A DNA stretch of 61,766 bases from JAVKDP01 sp040222185. GTDB lineage: Bacteria > Bacteroidota > Rhodothermia > Balneolales > Balneolaceae. The position numbers and the translations under genes were made by a program. The stretch lies in the NCBI GenBank assembly GCA_040222185.1, contig JAVKDP010000011.1:1-61766 (forward strand), written 5' to 3'. Positions 1 through 8,257 of this stretch are shown here, piece by piece. Under the pieces are notes generated by a model, which was not told the origin of the DNA, searched no databases, and saw only the letters and a program-made list of their open reading frames with translations. Position 1 is the stretch's first letter. Each line of letters opens with the position of its first letter.

Positions 1-316
1 CGAATGTAGTAATGTCTATGATTCTATTATATCTCAACTCCGGATGAGTTGTGTTATTTATAATCGTAAATCGTATCCCATCAAAACGTACCAAGCCATC
101 TTCTGTACCAAACCATAAATACCCTTTCTTGGACTGAACAATTGACGAAACTGAGTTTACAGGTAACCCATCTTGTGTTGTCCAGTTCTGGTATAAAAAG
201 CCCTCGTTTATAAAAGAAGGTGGATATTCTTGACTTTGCCCTAATGCCGATTTGTAATGAAAACTATTAAAAACTACACTAATAATTATACAACTATAAC
301 TTAGTATATACCTCAT
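1..316 (-). CDS. Reg_prop two-component sensor, N-terminal part (cut by window edge)
   Basis: The reading frame opens with ATG at 314-316 and runs off the left edge, giving the first 105 residues. Residues 1-27 look like a signal peptide ending in ALGQ. Residues 45-85 carry the classic start of a Reg_prop seven-bladed propeller (WTTQDGLPVNSV, then GYLWFGTEDGLVRFDG). In the known family this periplasmic propeller is followed by a Y_Y_Y domain and a histidine kinase or an output domain such as GGDEF or LuxR, which would lie outside the window. The family is confident, the output domain unknown. It is transcribed away from the signalling genes at 530-3289. Confidence 0.8.
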   Translation of the reverse strand, partial: MRYILSYSCIIISVVFNSFHYKSALGQSQEYPPSFINEGFLYQNWTTQDGLPVNSVSSIVQSKKGYLWFGTEDGLVRFDGIRFTIINNTTHPELRYNRIIDITTF

Positions 317-529
317 GCAATCTAGTCAAATATGTCTATTCTTTAATAACTCCTTCAAAGAGTTGGGAAGCACTAAATAATTACATTTTAATATTTTCTG
401 CGAAATAAATATTACACATTTCTGATGCGAATCTTCTTCTAAGCTAATGAGGTATCGATTTGTAGAATTAATCTAAAAGTTTTATGATATATTCATTCCA
501 ATTATCAAAACTAACACAAAAAAGGTACT
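317..529. promoter_or_regulatory. Divergent intergenic region
   Basis: This 213-bp AT-rich gap separates the leftward Reg_prop gene from the rightward small membrane protein gene, so it should hold two divergent promoters. I see no perfect TAnnTTTG box. Weak inverted repeats are present, AACTC/GAGTT near 349-365 and an imperfect AGTTTT/AAAACT pair near 477-513. A short AAAGG lies just before the ATG at 530. Confidence 0.3.
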
Positions 530-850
530 ATGCACGAATTAGGGTTTACGCAATGGTTTGGAATTCTTGAACTTCCATTTCTTTTAGTTTGTATTGTATA
601 CAGTTTTAAAACAGCAAGAACATTAAAAGGCGGGGTATTTGGTACAGGAATGATTTACTTAGCCTGGGGGTTTTTAGTAATGGCGGTAGGCCATCTAAGT
701 CTTCAGATCACAAGCATCTTTGGGCTCGATATTTTTGACTGGTTATTATCTCAACCTTTAGGGAAAGTAGCTTGGTTTATTGCTCTTATGACAACATGGG
801 GACTATCTTCTGTTGGCTTCTACAAAATATATCAAGCCAGCAAGAATTAA
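530..850 (+). CDS. Small three-helix membrane protein, function unknown
   Basis: This is a 106-residue protein that I cannot assign to a family. Three hydrophobic segments are visible at about residues 10-27, 38-60 and 78-98, with a positively charged connection (KTARTLKGG) after the first, so it should sit in the inner membrane. The ATG follows an A-rich AAAGG ribosome site with a short spacer. A hairpin terminator at 864-886 lies directly after the stop. The gene sits ahead of a soluble histidine kinase that has no membrane sensor of its own, so a membrane sensing partner role is possible but only inferred from position. Confidence 0.6.
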   Translation: MHELGFTQWFGILELPFLLVCIVYSFKTARTLKGGVFGTGMIYLAWGFLVMAVGHLSLQITSIFGLDIFDWLLSQPLGKVAWFIALMTTWGLSSVGFYKIYQASKN

Positions 851-863
851 TTTCTCCTTCATT

Positions 864-886
864 AAAGCCTGTTAGCTCAGGCTTTT
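864..886 (+). terminator. Intrinsic terminator after the small membrane protein
   Basis: An 8-bp stem (864-871 with 878-885, AAAGCCTG pairing with CAGGCTTT) encloses a 6-nt loop and runs into four T residues. It lies 13 nt behind the stop of the 106-residue protein and 13 nt ahead of the next TTG start, so the next gene would need readthrough or its own promoter. Confidence 0.55.
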
Positions 887-898
887 AGATACATTAAT

Positions 899-1534
899 TT
901 GAATTTCTTTAGAAGCATTCTTGCTTTCTTTAAGAAAAAGGAACGTGCTAAGTCTAAGAACCTTTTTTTTGATGAAAGCATTGATGCACTTTTTACATTT
1001 CTTCTCTCCAGGATTGGAACTAATACAGGTTCCAATGCAGCTACTGTGCACATTAATAACTACCTCTCACTTCGTGGAGCTGAGAGAAGAGAAAAACTTG
1101 CTGAAAGTTATCTTTTCGCTGAAAAATACCTGACTGATATTGATACAAACTTTAACCTAACAAAAGAAGAGTTACGCTCTCTTGTAAAAGTTCAGTATGC
1201 AAAGTTATTATCGATACCCAAATTCGCTCTCATTTTTAAGGAAGAAGAAGAACAAGAGTTTGAACTTTGTAGAACCTTCTTACTTGAAGTTCTCTCTGGC
1301 CTTACTGACCTATTAGGAGAAAGCGGAAGCCAGCAAATTCAGGAGTTAAAAAAATATGTGGATGATATTCCTAATGCCTTCCCCAGAAAAAACCCTTTAA
1401 ATGATGTTACCTTTAACCCTTCGGGTTTCAGTGATTGGGTTCACTTTGTGAGAAAGCTAAGCTTTCATTGTTTTAATATTTTGGCTGAAAAACTCGGAGA
1501 GGAAACCGCTCTAAAACGCTATGATAAAGCTTAA
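899..1534 (+). CDS. Hypothetical helical cytoplasmic protein
   Basis: This is a 211-residue protein with a TTG start, and I do not recognise a family. There is no signal peptide or membrane segment. The N-terminus is very basic (FFKKKERAKSK at about 10-20), followed by acidic, helix-forming sequence including a run EEEEQE near residue 116. No in-frame ATG offers an alternative near the start, and no Shine-Dalgarno is seen. The stop is 54 nt before the hybrid kinase at 1589, so co-transcription with it is likely. A role in that kinase's signalling is only a contextual guess. Confidence 0.5.
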   Translation: MNFFRSILAFFKKKERAKSKNLFFDESIDALFTFLLSRIGTNTGSNAATVHINNYLSLRGAERREKLAESYLFAEKYLTDIDTNFNLTKEELRSLVKVQYAKLLSIPKFALIFKEEEEQEFELCRTFLLEVLSGLTDLLGESGSQQIQELKKYVDDIPNAFPRKNPLNDVTFNPSGFSDWVHFVRKLSFHCFNILAEKLGEETALKRYDKA

Positions 1535-1588
1535 AGGGCATTAGCTAATCACTATATCAATCTGGATTCATTTCAGGTTATCATTTCC

Positions 1589-3289
1589 GTGCTCCCTGAA
1601 AAATTGATGGATGAAGATCGTGTTAGCACTCTTACCAAACACCAGATCGAAAAGCTTTTACTTAAAAAAGCTGACCATTTTGAGCGTTTAACTAAGGATC
1701 TTTCAGAAAAAAATGCCGAGTTGAGGGAAACTCAAAAACAACTAATAGCGGAAAAAGAAATTGCCGAGTCAGCCACAAAAGCAAAAGCAATGTTCCTGGC
1801 TAATATGAGTCATGAAATAAGAACTCCGATGAATGCAGTAATCGGGATGACAGAGATTCTAAAAGAAACTAATCCCAGTAAGGAGCAGCTTACATTTATT
1901 GAGACTATTCATAAAAGTGGATACGATCTTGTACATATCATCAATGATATTCTGGACTATTCTAAAGTTGAATCTGGAAAAATGGAGCTGGAAGTTCAGC
2001 CCATCAATTTACATGAATTGGTTTCTGAGACAGCTAACCTGCTGGTACTTAAAGCAGAGGAAAAAAATATCGAGCTCATTTACTATATAGATGAAGAGAT
2101 TCCTCCTGTTCTGCATGCAGACCCTACCAGATTAAAACAGATTTTGGTTAACCTGGTTAATAACGCTATTAAATTTACCAGTGTTGGAGAAGTTGTAATC
2201 GAGATTACGCTCGAAAAAAAATTAGCCTCTGAAGCAATAATCAACTTTAAAGTAATTGATACCGGAATTGGCATTCCCGAGAACAAGATCAATCATATTT
2301 TTGATTCTTTCTCCCAGGTTGATGCAAGCACAACTAGGAACTATGGTGGCACTGGGTTAGGTCTTACTATCACTAAAAGCCTTGTTGAGTTAATGAGTGG
2401 AGAAGTATCAGTAACAAGCACTACGGGCGAAGGTTCAACTTTCAAATTTGTAGTAGGTCTACCTTATACCGCCAGCATTTCAAAGTCACCGCGACACGCT
2501 TCTCTTTTCAAAAATAAAACACTGCTTTTTGCAGACCAGAATGCATCTCACCGAAAGTACCTTAGAAAAAAACTTCAGTCCTTAGGCTTCAATGTCAATG
2601 CTTTTCAAACTATTGAAGAGTTGATAGCTAATATCAAAGCCGTTCCTGCGGTAGATCTTATTTTAGTTGAAGATTTCTTACTTGGTAACATGACGGACTC
2701 TGTTAAAGAAGGATTTGAGCAACTTTTAAAAACGGGACAAATACCATTAATCAAAATGCTTCCCTTTGGTAAGGTGCCGGATCTCAAAAAAGTCAACTCT
2801 TTGTCTATCAAACGCCCTTTAAAAAGAGAAAACCTGATTAGTGTATTGACTACAGCACTGGAAGGAAATTCAAAAAAATCACCTAAATCGAGCGCAAAGA
2901 AAACCCACGAGCCTAAAGATATCTCAGTTCTATTGGCTGAAGACAACAAGACCAATCAACTTGTTGCCAAAGGACTTCTAAAGAGTATTGGCTACCAAAT
3001 AGAAATTGTGGATAATGGAGTTGATGTAATATCAAAGTTAGATGAAAAGTACTATGATTTAATTCTAATGGATGTTCAGATGCCGGTTTTAGATGGATTA
3101 GAAGCCACTCAAAAAATTAGGGATTTGGAATTCAAGCCTGGTCAACCCATCATTATTGCAATGACTGCAAATGCTATGGAAGAAGACAGAGACAGATGTA
3201 TTGAGGCTGGCATGAACGATTATTTAAGCAAGCCAGTTAAGAGAGACGAAATCATAGAAAAAATAGAAAAATGGTTTCCTGATAATTAA
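1589..3289 (+). CDS. Soluble hybrid histidine kinase with two receiver-like domains
   Basis: This 566-residue protein starts at GTG. An N-terminal coiled coil (about 15-65) leads directly to a HisKA domain with phospho-acceptor His75 in MSHEIRTP. The HATPase domain follows, with the N box at about 187-196, G1 DTGIGIP at 224-230 and G2 GGTGLGL at 253-259. The last domain (about 446-562) is a complete receiver with acidic pair Glu451/Asp452, acceptor Asp495, Thr527 and Lys548. A middle domain at about 307-425 also looks like a receiver, but the acceptor position is Glu361 (ILVED), so it is probably not phosphorylated. There is no membrane segment or PAS/GAF domain, so the input must come from a partner protein. 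The stop lies about 10 nt before the promoter box of the his operon. Confidence 0.88.
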   Translation: MLPEKLMDEDRVSTLTKHQIEKLLLKKADHFERLTKDLSEKNAELRETQKQLIAEKEIAESATKAKAMFLANMSHEIRTPMNAVIGMTEILKETNPSKEQLTFIETIHKSGYDLVHIINDILDYSKVESGKMELEVQPINLHELVSETANLLVLKAEEKNIELIYYIDEEIPPVLHADPTRLKQILVNLVNNAIKFTSVGEVVIEITLEKKLASEAIINFKVIDTGIGIPENKINHIFDSFSQVDASTTRNYGGTGLGLTITKSLVELMSGEVSVTSTTGEGSTFKFVVGLPYTASISKSPRHASLFKNKTLLFADQNASHRKYLRKKLQSLGFNVNAFQTIEELIANIKAVPAVDLILVEDFLLGNMTDSVKEGFEQLLKTGQIPLIKMLPFGKVPDLKKVNSLSIKRPLKRENLISVLTTALEGNSKKSPKSSAKKTHEPKDISVLLAEDNKTNQLVAKGLLKSIGYQIEIVDNGVDVISKLDEKYYDLILMDVQMPVLDGLEATQKIRDLEFKPGQPIIIAMTANAMEEDRDRCIEAGMNDYLSKPVKRDEIIEKIEKWFPDN

Positions 3290-3298
3290 TCTTATGAC

Positions 3299-3306
3299 TA
3301 TATTTG
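3299..3306 (+). promoter_or_regulatory. Putative Bacteroidota-type -7 promoter box of the his operon
   Basis: TATATTTG matches the TAnnTTTG -7 consensus known for the Bacteroidota primary sigma factor exactly. No clear TTG -33 element is visible 17-23 bp upstream. If used, transcription would start around 3311-3314, essentially at the leader-peptide start codon. Confidence 0.4.
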
Positions 3307-3310
3307 TGCT

Positions 3311-3385
3311 GTGAACTTAGCAAAACTTTATAACGCCCATCACACTTTTCATGGTTTCCATCGTGGTCACCATCATATGCACTAA
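3311..3385 (+). CDS. hisL: His operon leader peptide (attenuator peptide)
   Basis: A GTG-started 24-codon frame reads MNLAKLYN, then AHHTFHGFHRGHHHMH, then TAA. Eight of the last fifteen residues are histidine. It ends 68 nt before hisG, which is the position and composition of a classical his leader peptide, where ribosome stalling at His codons senses charged tRNA-His. A complementary pair AACTTAG (3314-3320) and CTAAGTT (3402-3408) could form a stem that depends on ribosome position. I do not see a GC-rich hairpin followed by a T run before hisG, so the output mechanism is unclear. Histidine density in frame makes coincidence unlikely. Confidence 0.8.
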   Translation: MNLAKLYNAHHTFHGFHRGHHHMH

Positions 3386-3453
3386 TATTCTGCATCCCGA
3401 CCTAAGTTTCTTGTCCCTCAACACCACACAATCCAATTACACTTACTGAACTG

Positions 3454-4335
3454 ATGAACCGAACGAAAGATTCTTCGACTTCTTTACGCATTGCTATTCA
3501 AAAAAGCGGCCGTTTAACTGAAAAAACGATCGACTTGCTACATGGCATTGGGATCGATTTCGATAATTATAAACGCAACTTGATGGTTAAAACCAGGAAT
3601 TTCGACATTGAGTTATTACTTCTCAGAGACGATGACATTCCGGAGTATGTTCAGGATGGAATTTGTGATCTGGGGTTTGTTGGCGCAAATGAAGTCTATG
3701 AAAAAGACGCTGATGTAAGCGTTTTACGTGGTTTAAACTATGGAAACTGCAGACTATCTATTGCTGCACCAAAAGATGGAAATCTGCAGGAAGCTAAAGA
3801 CTTTGAAGGCAAAACCATTGCCACCAGCTATCCTTTTTTAACCAGGAAATTTTTTAAAGAACGAGATGTCAATGTTGGAATCGTAGAGATTTCAGGCGCT
3901 GTCGAGATTACACCGCAATTAGAAGTGGCTGATGCGATATCCGACCTGGTATCAACGGGTGGAACCCTGATCGCCAATGGACTTACTGAACTTTTTACGA
4001 TCATTGAATCTGAGACTAAACTCATCAAAACGAATAAAGAGTTGTCCCCTGGGAAACAACAGCTCATTGAAAAGTTCCTTGTACGTATCGATGGTTTTCA
4101 ACAGGCAAAGAAAAGCCGTTACATAATGATGAATGCTCCACAAAGCGAAATTGATACTATTAAAAGTATTATTCCATCAATGAAAAGCCCGACCATAGTC
4201 CCATTGGCTGAATCAAATATGGTTGCCATTCACACAGTAATCCCGATTAATAAGTTCTGGGAAGTAATGGAAGAACTGAAAGACGCTGGTGCTTCTGATA
4301 TTGTTATGTTACCAATCGAAAGCATGATCCTGTAA
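3454..4335 (+). CDS. hisG: ATP phosphoribosyltransferase, long form
   Basis: HisG condenses ATP with PRPP in the first step of histidine synthesis and is normally feedback-inhibited by histidine. The 293-residue length is that of the long form, which has its own C-terminal regulatory domain (about 217-293) and does not need HisZ. The N-terminus reads RIAIQKSGRL, and the PRPP-binding loop DLVSTGGTLIANGL is at 164-177. The ATG follows the histidine-rich leader, and it is the first enzyme gene of the operon. hisD begins 31 nt downstream. Confidence 0.96.
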   Translation: MNRTKDSSTSLRIAIQKSGRLTEKTIDLLHGIGIDFDNYKRNLMVKTRNFDIELLLLRDDDIPEYVQDGICDLGFVGANEVYEKDADVSVLRGLNYGNCRLSIAAPKDGNLQEAKDFEGKTIATSYPFLTRKFFKERDVNVGIVEISGAVEITPQLEVADAISDLVSTGGTLIANGLTELFTIIESETKLIKTNKELSPGKQQLIEKFLVRIDGFQQAKKSRYIMMNAPQSEIDTIKSIIPSMKSPTIVPLAESNMVAIHTVIPINKFWEVMEELKDAGASDIVMLPIESMIL

Positions 4336-4366
4336 CTAATTATTAAGTTGAAGATTCTTATCCAAA

Positions 4367-5653
4367 ATGAAATCATATCAATATTCACATCTATCACCAG
4401 AAGAACGGAACTCTCTTCTTAGGCGACCTAAGATAGATTTCGGAACAATTTTTGAGACTGTAGAACCCATTCTCAAACAGGTTGAATTGGAGGGAAATAA
4501 AGCACTCAGAGAATTAACACAACGATTCGACGGAGTAACCCTTGATTCAGTCACAATTAATCCACTAGATGTTGAGGTTACACTTTCCAATGAAGTGAAG
4601 TCTGCTATCGACACTGCTTTTGATAATATCAGCCTATTTCATAAAGCTCAGTTCCCTGAAGAACTATCTGTAACCACAATGCCTGGTGTGTTGTGCCGCA
4701 GAGTAAGTAAGCCTATTCAAAAAGTGGGGTTATACGTTCCAGGTGGTTCAGCAATACTTCCCTCCACGGCTATGATGCTTGCTATTCCTGCAATGCTTGC
4801 AGGATGTTCAACCATTGTATTGGCTACACCACCAAGAGCTGATGGAACGGTAAGCCCTGAAATCGTTTACATCGCACAAAAAGCACGAGTAGAATCCATT
4901 CTGCTTGCCGGAGGTGCACAAGCTGTTGCTGCTATGGCATTTGGAACCGAAACCGTTCCTAAAGTTGACAAGATATTCGGACCTGGAAATCAGTTTGTAA
5001 CAGCTGCAAAAATGATTCTGCAGAACAGTGAAGCACAAATAAGCATCGATATGCCAGCAGGACCTTCAGAGGTATTAGTGATCGCTGATGGGCAGGCTAA
5101 TCCTGCCTATGTTGCAGCTGACTTGCTTTCTCAAGCTGAACATGGAGAAGATAGCCAGGTTGTACTGGTAGCAATTGCTGAGTTTGATTTAGCAACTTTG
5201 AAATCTGAGTTACAATCTCAACTTGATGTATTACCTAGAAAGGAAATAACAGCTAAAGCTCTGGAAAATAGCTTCTCTCTGGTTGTTGAATCTATAAATG
5301 AGGCTTTTGAGTTCTCTAATGATTATGCTCCTGAGCATTTAATAGTAAATGTTCAAAACGCTGAAAACTACCAGGAAAAAATCCTGAATGCTGGTTCTGT
5401 TTTCTTTGGACAGTACACCCCGGAAAGCGTTGGAGATTATGCCTCCGGTACAAATCACACTCTCCCAACATATGGATATGCCAGGATGTATAGTGGTGTT
5501 TCACTTAGCTCATTTCTGAAATCAATCACAATGCAAACTCTCACAGAAGAAGGAATCAAAAATATTGGGCCAACCGTTGAAGTTCTTGCTGAACTGGAAG
5601 GATTAGACGCACACAAAAACGCAGTGAGTATCAGGTTGAGGGACTTGCAATGA
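4367..5653 (+). CDS. hisD: Histidinol dehydrogenase
   Basis: HisD oxidises L-histidinol to L-histidine in two NAD-dependent steps, the last reactions of the pathway, with a bound zinc ion. The 428-residue length is normal. Recognisable blocks are YVPGG near residue 123, the GPGNQFVT segment, DMPAGPSEVLVIAD, the AEHGEDSQV zinc and substrate region, the APEHL block, and GDYASGTNHTLPT toward the C-terminus. Its last four bases overlap the hisC start (ATGA), indicating translational coupling. Confidence 0.97.
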   Translation: MKSYQYSHLSPEERNSLLRRPKIDFGTIFETVEPILKQVELEGNKALRELTQRFDGVTLDSVTINPLDVEVTLSNEVKSAIDTAFDNISLFHKAQFPEELSVTTMPGVLCRRVSKPIQKVGLYVPGGSAILPSTAMMLAIPAMLAGCSTIVLATPPRADGTVSPEIVYIAQKARVESILLAGGAQAVAAMAFGTETVPKVDKIFGPGNQFVTAAKMILQNSEAQISIDMPAGPSEVLVIADGQANPAYVAADLLSQAEHGEDSQVVLVAIAEFDLATLKSELQSQLDVLPRKEITAKALENSFSLVVESINEAFEFSNDYAPEHLIVNVQNAENYQEKILNAGSVFFGQYTPESVGDYASGTNHTLPTYGYARMYSGVSLSSFLKSITMQTLTEEGIKNIGPTVEVLAELEGLDAHKNAVSIRLRDLQ

Positions 5654-6711
5654 AAAAAGTCATTGATCTTAATTCCCTGATTCGTCCAAATATCCTGGAT
5701 TTAAAGCCCTACAGAAGTGCTCGAGATGATTTTGACTCTGGTATTCTGTTAGATGCTAATGAGAACAGCTTTGGAGCTCCTTTTGAAGATGATTTGAATT
5801 TGAATCGTTACCCTATGCCATACCAGGAAAGGTTACGTTCCAAAATTGCCGATTTTCGAGGAATTAAAAGCCAAAATGTTTTTGTAGGAGTAGGAAGTGA
5901 TGAAGCAATCGATCTTTTATTCAGAATCTTTTGCCAGCCCGGGAAAGACAGGATTCTAATCCTCCCTCCCACCTATGGCATGTACAAAGTTTCTGCCGCC
6001 ATCAATGATATAACTGTTGATGAGGTATTACTAACACCAGAGTTCCAGATTCGAGTAGATGAAACTCTGAACGCAGTAACTGAAAACACAAAGATAATTT
6101 TTCTTTGTTCTCCTAATAATCCAACAGCTAATAATCTCAAGATCGAAGATATATCGAAAATCATAGATAACTTTAACGGGATTGTAGTTGTTGATGAAGC
6201 TTATATAGATTTTAGCGAGCAAAATAGCCTGGCTAAAGATGTGTTAGAAAAGAACAACCTGGTTGTACTTCAAACAATGTCTAAATCTTTTGGGCTGGCT
6301 GGAATCCGCCTTGGCATTGCAATGGCTGACTCTGAAATCATAAACTATATGATGAAGGTTAAAGCCCCATATAATGTGAATAAACTTACCTCACAAGTGG
6401 CCCTAAAGGGCCTTGCGAATACCAACGCCATGAAAGCAAAGGTAAACCTGATCAAATATGAGCGTGAAGAGATAATCAAGCGATTAAATGCTATTCCGCA
6501 GGTAGAAAAAGTATACCCATCAGATGCAAACTTTTTGATTTTCCGAATCCCCGAAGCTCTGTCACTTTACAAAAAAGTTGCAGCAAGAGGGGTAGTAATA
6601 AGATACCGTGGAAATGAACCACATTGTGAAAACTGCCTACGGTTAACTATAGGAACACCTGCTGAGAATGATCGTTTTTTCGAGGTCTTAGAAAAAGTGC
6701 TTGCTGAATAA
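5650..6711 (+). CDS. hisC: Histidinol-phosphate aminotransferase
   Basis: HisC is a PLP-dependent class I/II aminotransferase that converts imidazole-acetol phosphate to histidinol phosphate with glutamate as donor. The protein has 353 residues. The substrate-side motif LDANENSFG lies at 34-42, SPNNPTA at 154-160, the cofactor-contacting DEAYIDF at 182-188, and the Schiff-base Lys212 lies in MSKSFGLAGIRLG. The start overlaps the end of hisD by 4 nt. hisB follows after 37 nt without a good ribosome site. Confidence 0.96.
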   Translation: MKKVIDLNSLIRPNILDLKPYRSARDDFDSGILLDANENSFGAPFEDDLNLNRYPMPYQERLRSKIADFRGIKSQNVFVGVGSDEAIDLLFRIFCQPGKDRILILPPTYGMYKVSAAINDITVDEVLLTPEFQIRVDETLNAVTENTKIIFLCSPNNPTANNLKIEDISKIIDNFNGIVVVDEAYIDFSEQNSLAKDVLEKNNLVVLQTMSKSFGLAGIRLGIAMADSEIINYMMKVKAPYNVNKLTSQVALKGLANTNAMKAKVNLIKYEREEIIKRLNAIPQVEKVYPSDANFLIFRIPEALSLYKKVAARGVVIRYRGNEPHCENCLRLTIGTPAENDRFFEVLEKVLAE

Positions 6712-6748
6712 TGAATATTAAAACACCAATATCAAATACTATCCTGCT

Positions 6749-7642
6749 ATGAACCTTTGGATTGATGCTGAACTTATTAGTGACGAACCTAAAACCTTTC
6801 TTCCAAAAGGATGGCTATACATTCTTCCGCTTTTTAAAGAAGAGGGTCATTCGATTTCTTTAGACAGCACAAAAATTTCCAAACAACAGTTGGCTTTGCT
6901 AAATCATGAAGAATTACTTTCAGATTTTGAAGAGAATGATGCAGAAAGGTTAATCTCTAAGGATAAAAGTACCGGAGAGATCGTTTTTTGGTTTGGAGAG
7001 ATTATACTCGCTTCAGGGTTTGACTTACCTGGTCTTTACCAATCTTACCAAAATGGTTTAGACAGAACTGCTACACTTCAAAGAACAACAAGCGAGACTG
7101 ATATAGCTATTAAATTAAATCTGGATGGTACCGGAGAGTCTGATATTAAAACCGGTTTAAACTTCTTTGATCATATGCTGGAACAAATCTCCCGACATGG
7201 GCTAGTAGATTTGTCTCTTACCTGTGATGGTGATTTAGAAATTGATGAACATCATACTATAGAGGATGTTGCTATCGCTCTGGGAGATGCTATAACCAAG
7301 GCCTTGGGAGATAAAAAAGGTATTGACAGATATGGTTTTGTGCTACCTATGGATGAAGCTCAGGCGACTGTATCAATGGATTTATCTGGGCGTCCCTACC
7401 TTGTTTTTGAGGGTGAGTTTACCAGGGAATATGTCGGAGATTTCCCAACAGAAATGGTTAAGCACTTTTTCTATAGCCTTGCAATGAACCTTAAAGCAAC
7501 ACTACACCTTTCTTTTACTGGAGAAAACGATCACCATAAAGTAGAAGCCTGTTTCAAAGCATTTGCAAGAACTCTTAAAATGGCCATCGAAAAGAATCCA
7601 AGAATTAAGAATAAAATCCCAAGCTCAAAAGGGTCTCTATAA
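6749..7642 (+). CDS. hisB: Imidazoleglycerol-phosphate dehydratase with a vestigial N-terminal domain
   Basis: The C-terminal part (about 108-297) is a complete IGP dehydratase: FFDHMLEQISRHG at about 139-151, HHTIED at 168-173, NDHHKVE near 261, and a PSSKG end. It removes water from IGP to give imidazole-acetol phosphate and binds two manganese ions. The first roughly 107 residues are extra. In bifunctional HisB proteins this place holds a HAD histidinol-phosphatase of about 165 residues. Here the start LWIDAELISDEP lines up by eye with the LFIDRDGTLI motif but lacks the second Asp and the DGT, and no zinc-binding cysteines follow. The extension is therefore probably an inactive remnant. 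hisH begins at the next base. Confidence 0.93.
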   Translation: MNLWIDAELISDEPKTFLPKGWLYILPLFKEEGHSISLDSTKISKQQLALLNHEELLSDFEENDAERLISKDKSTGEIVFWFGEIILASGFDLPGLYQSYQNGLDRTATLQRTTSETDIAIKLNLDGTGESDIKTGLNFFDHMLEQISRHGLVDLSLTCDGDLEIDEHHTIEDVAIALGDAITKALGDKKGIDRYGFVLPMDEAQATVSMDLSGRPYLVFEGEFTREYVGDFPTEMVKHFFYSLAMNLKATLHLSFTGENDHHKVEACFKAFARTLKMAIEKNPRIKNKIPSSKGSL

Positions 7643-8248
7643 ATGATCGCATTGATTAAATATCGCGCCGGAAATATTACCTCTGTTTCTAACGCATTAA
7701 ACAGGCTCGGTGCTGATTACTTTCTCGCAGAAACATCTGAGGAATTAGATACGGCTGATGCCGTAATCTTCCCTGGAGTTGGGCACGCATGGACAGCAAT
7801 GGAATCGCTCAAGGAAAACAAGATCGACGAGTGGCTTATTAATACTAAAAAACCTGTACTTGGTATATGCGTTGGCATGCAGCTCTTGTTCGAACGATCA
7901 TCTGAAGGAAATACCGAAGGGTTGGGCGTAATCCCCGGGTCTTTACAAAAATTTGACTCAACACTGGCGAAAGTACCTCATATGGGTTGGAATATTTTGA
8001 ATAATAAGCAACAGCATCCCATATTGGACGGCCTTAGTGAGGAAGATCACCTTTACTTTGTACATAGTTATTACGCTCCAAACAATGAGTTTGCATTAGC
8101 CACATGTGATTATATCACTGAATTCATAGCTGTAGTAGCCAAAAACAATTACGTGGGTGTTCAGTTTCATCCAGAGAAATCAGGAGACGCAGGCTCAAAG
8201 ATCATAGAAAACTTCCTCAAACTGGCTTACAAGGAACAAGAAATTTAA
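7643..8248 (+). CDS. hisH: Imidazole glycerol phosphate synthase, glutaminase subunit
   Basis: HisH is the class I amidotransferase subunit that hydrolyses glutamine and passes ammonia to HisF. The 201-residue protein has the triad in usual places: Cys76 in LGICVGMQLLF, His176 and Glu178 in QFHPEKSG. The oxyanion segment PGVGH is at 44-48. The ATG abuts the hisB stop directly, so the two are likely translationally coupled. Its obligate partner hisF is not in this window. Confidence 0.96.
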   Translation: MIALIKYRAGNITSVSNALNRLGADYFLAETSEELDTADAVIFPGVGHAWTAMESLKENKIDEWLINTKKPVLGICVGMQLLFERSSEGNTEGLGVIPGSLQKFDSTLAKVPHMGWNILNNKQQHPILDGLSEEDHLYFVHSYYAPNNEFALATCDYITEFIAVVAKNNYVGVQFHPEKSGDAGSKIIENFLKLAYKEQEI

Positions 8249-8257
8249 AACCTGATT

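Noticed and set aside
894..901. TTAATTTG as a promoter box at the TTG start of the 211-residue gene
   Set aside because: It deviates from TAnnTTTG at a key base and would place the transcript start behind the start codon.
2605..2955. A 116-codon minus-strand frame inside the histidine kinase gene
   Set aside because: It is opposite the kinase's pseudo-receiver region and has no recognisable domain or start context.
3386..3453. Classical attenuator terminator between the his leader and hisG
   Set aside because: I searched for a GC-rich hairpin followed by T residues and found none, so I report only the leader and a possible stem pair.
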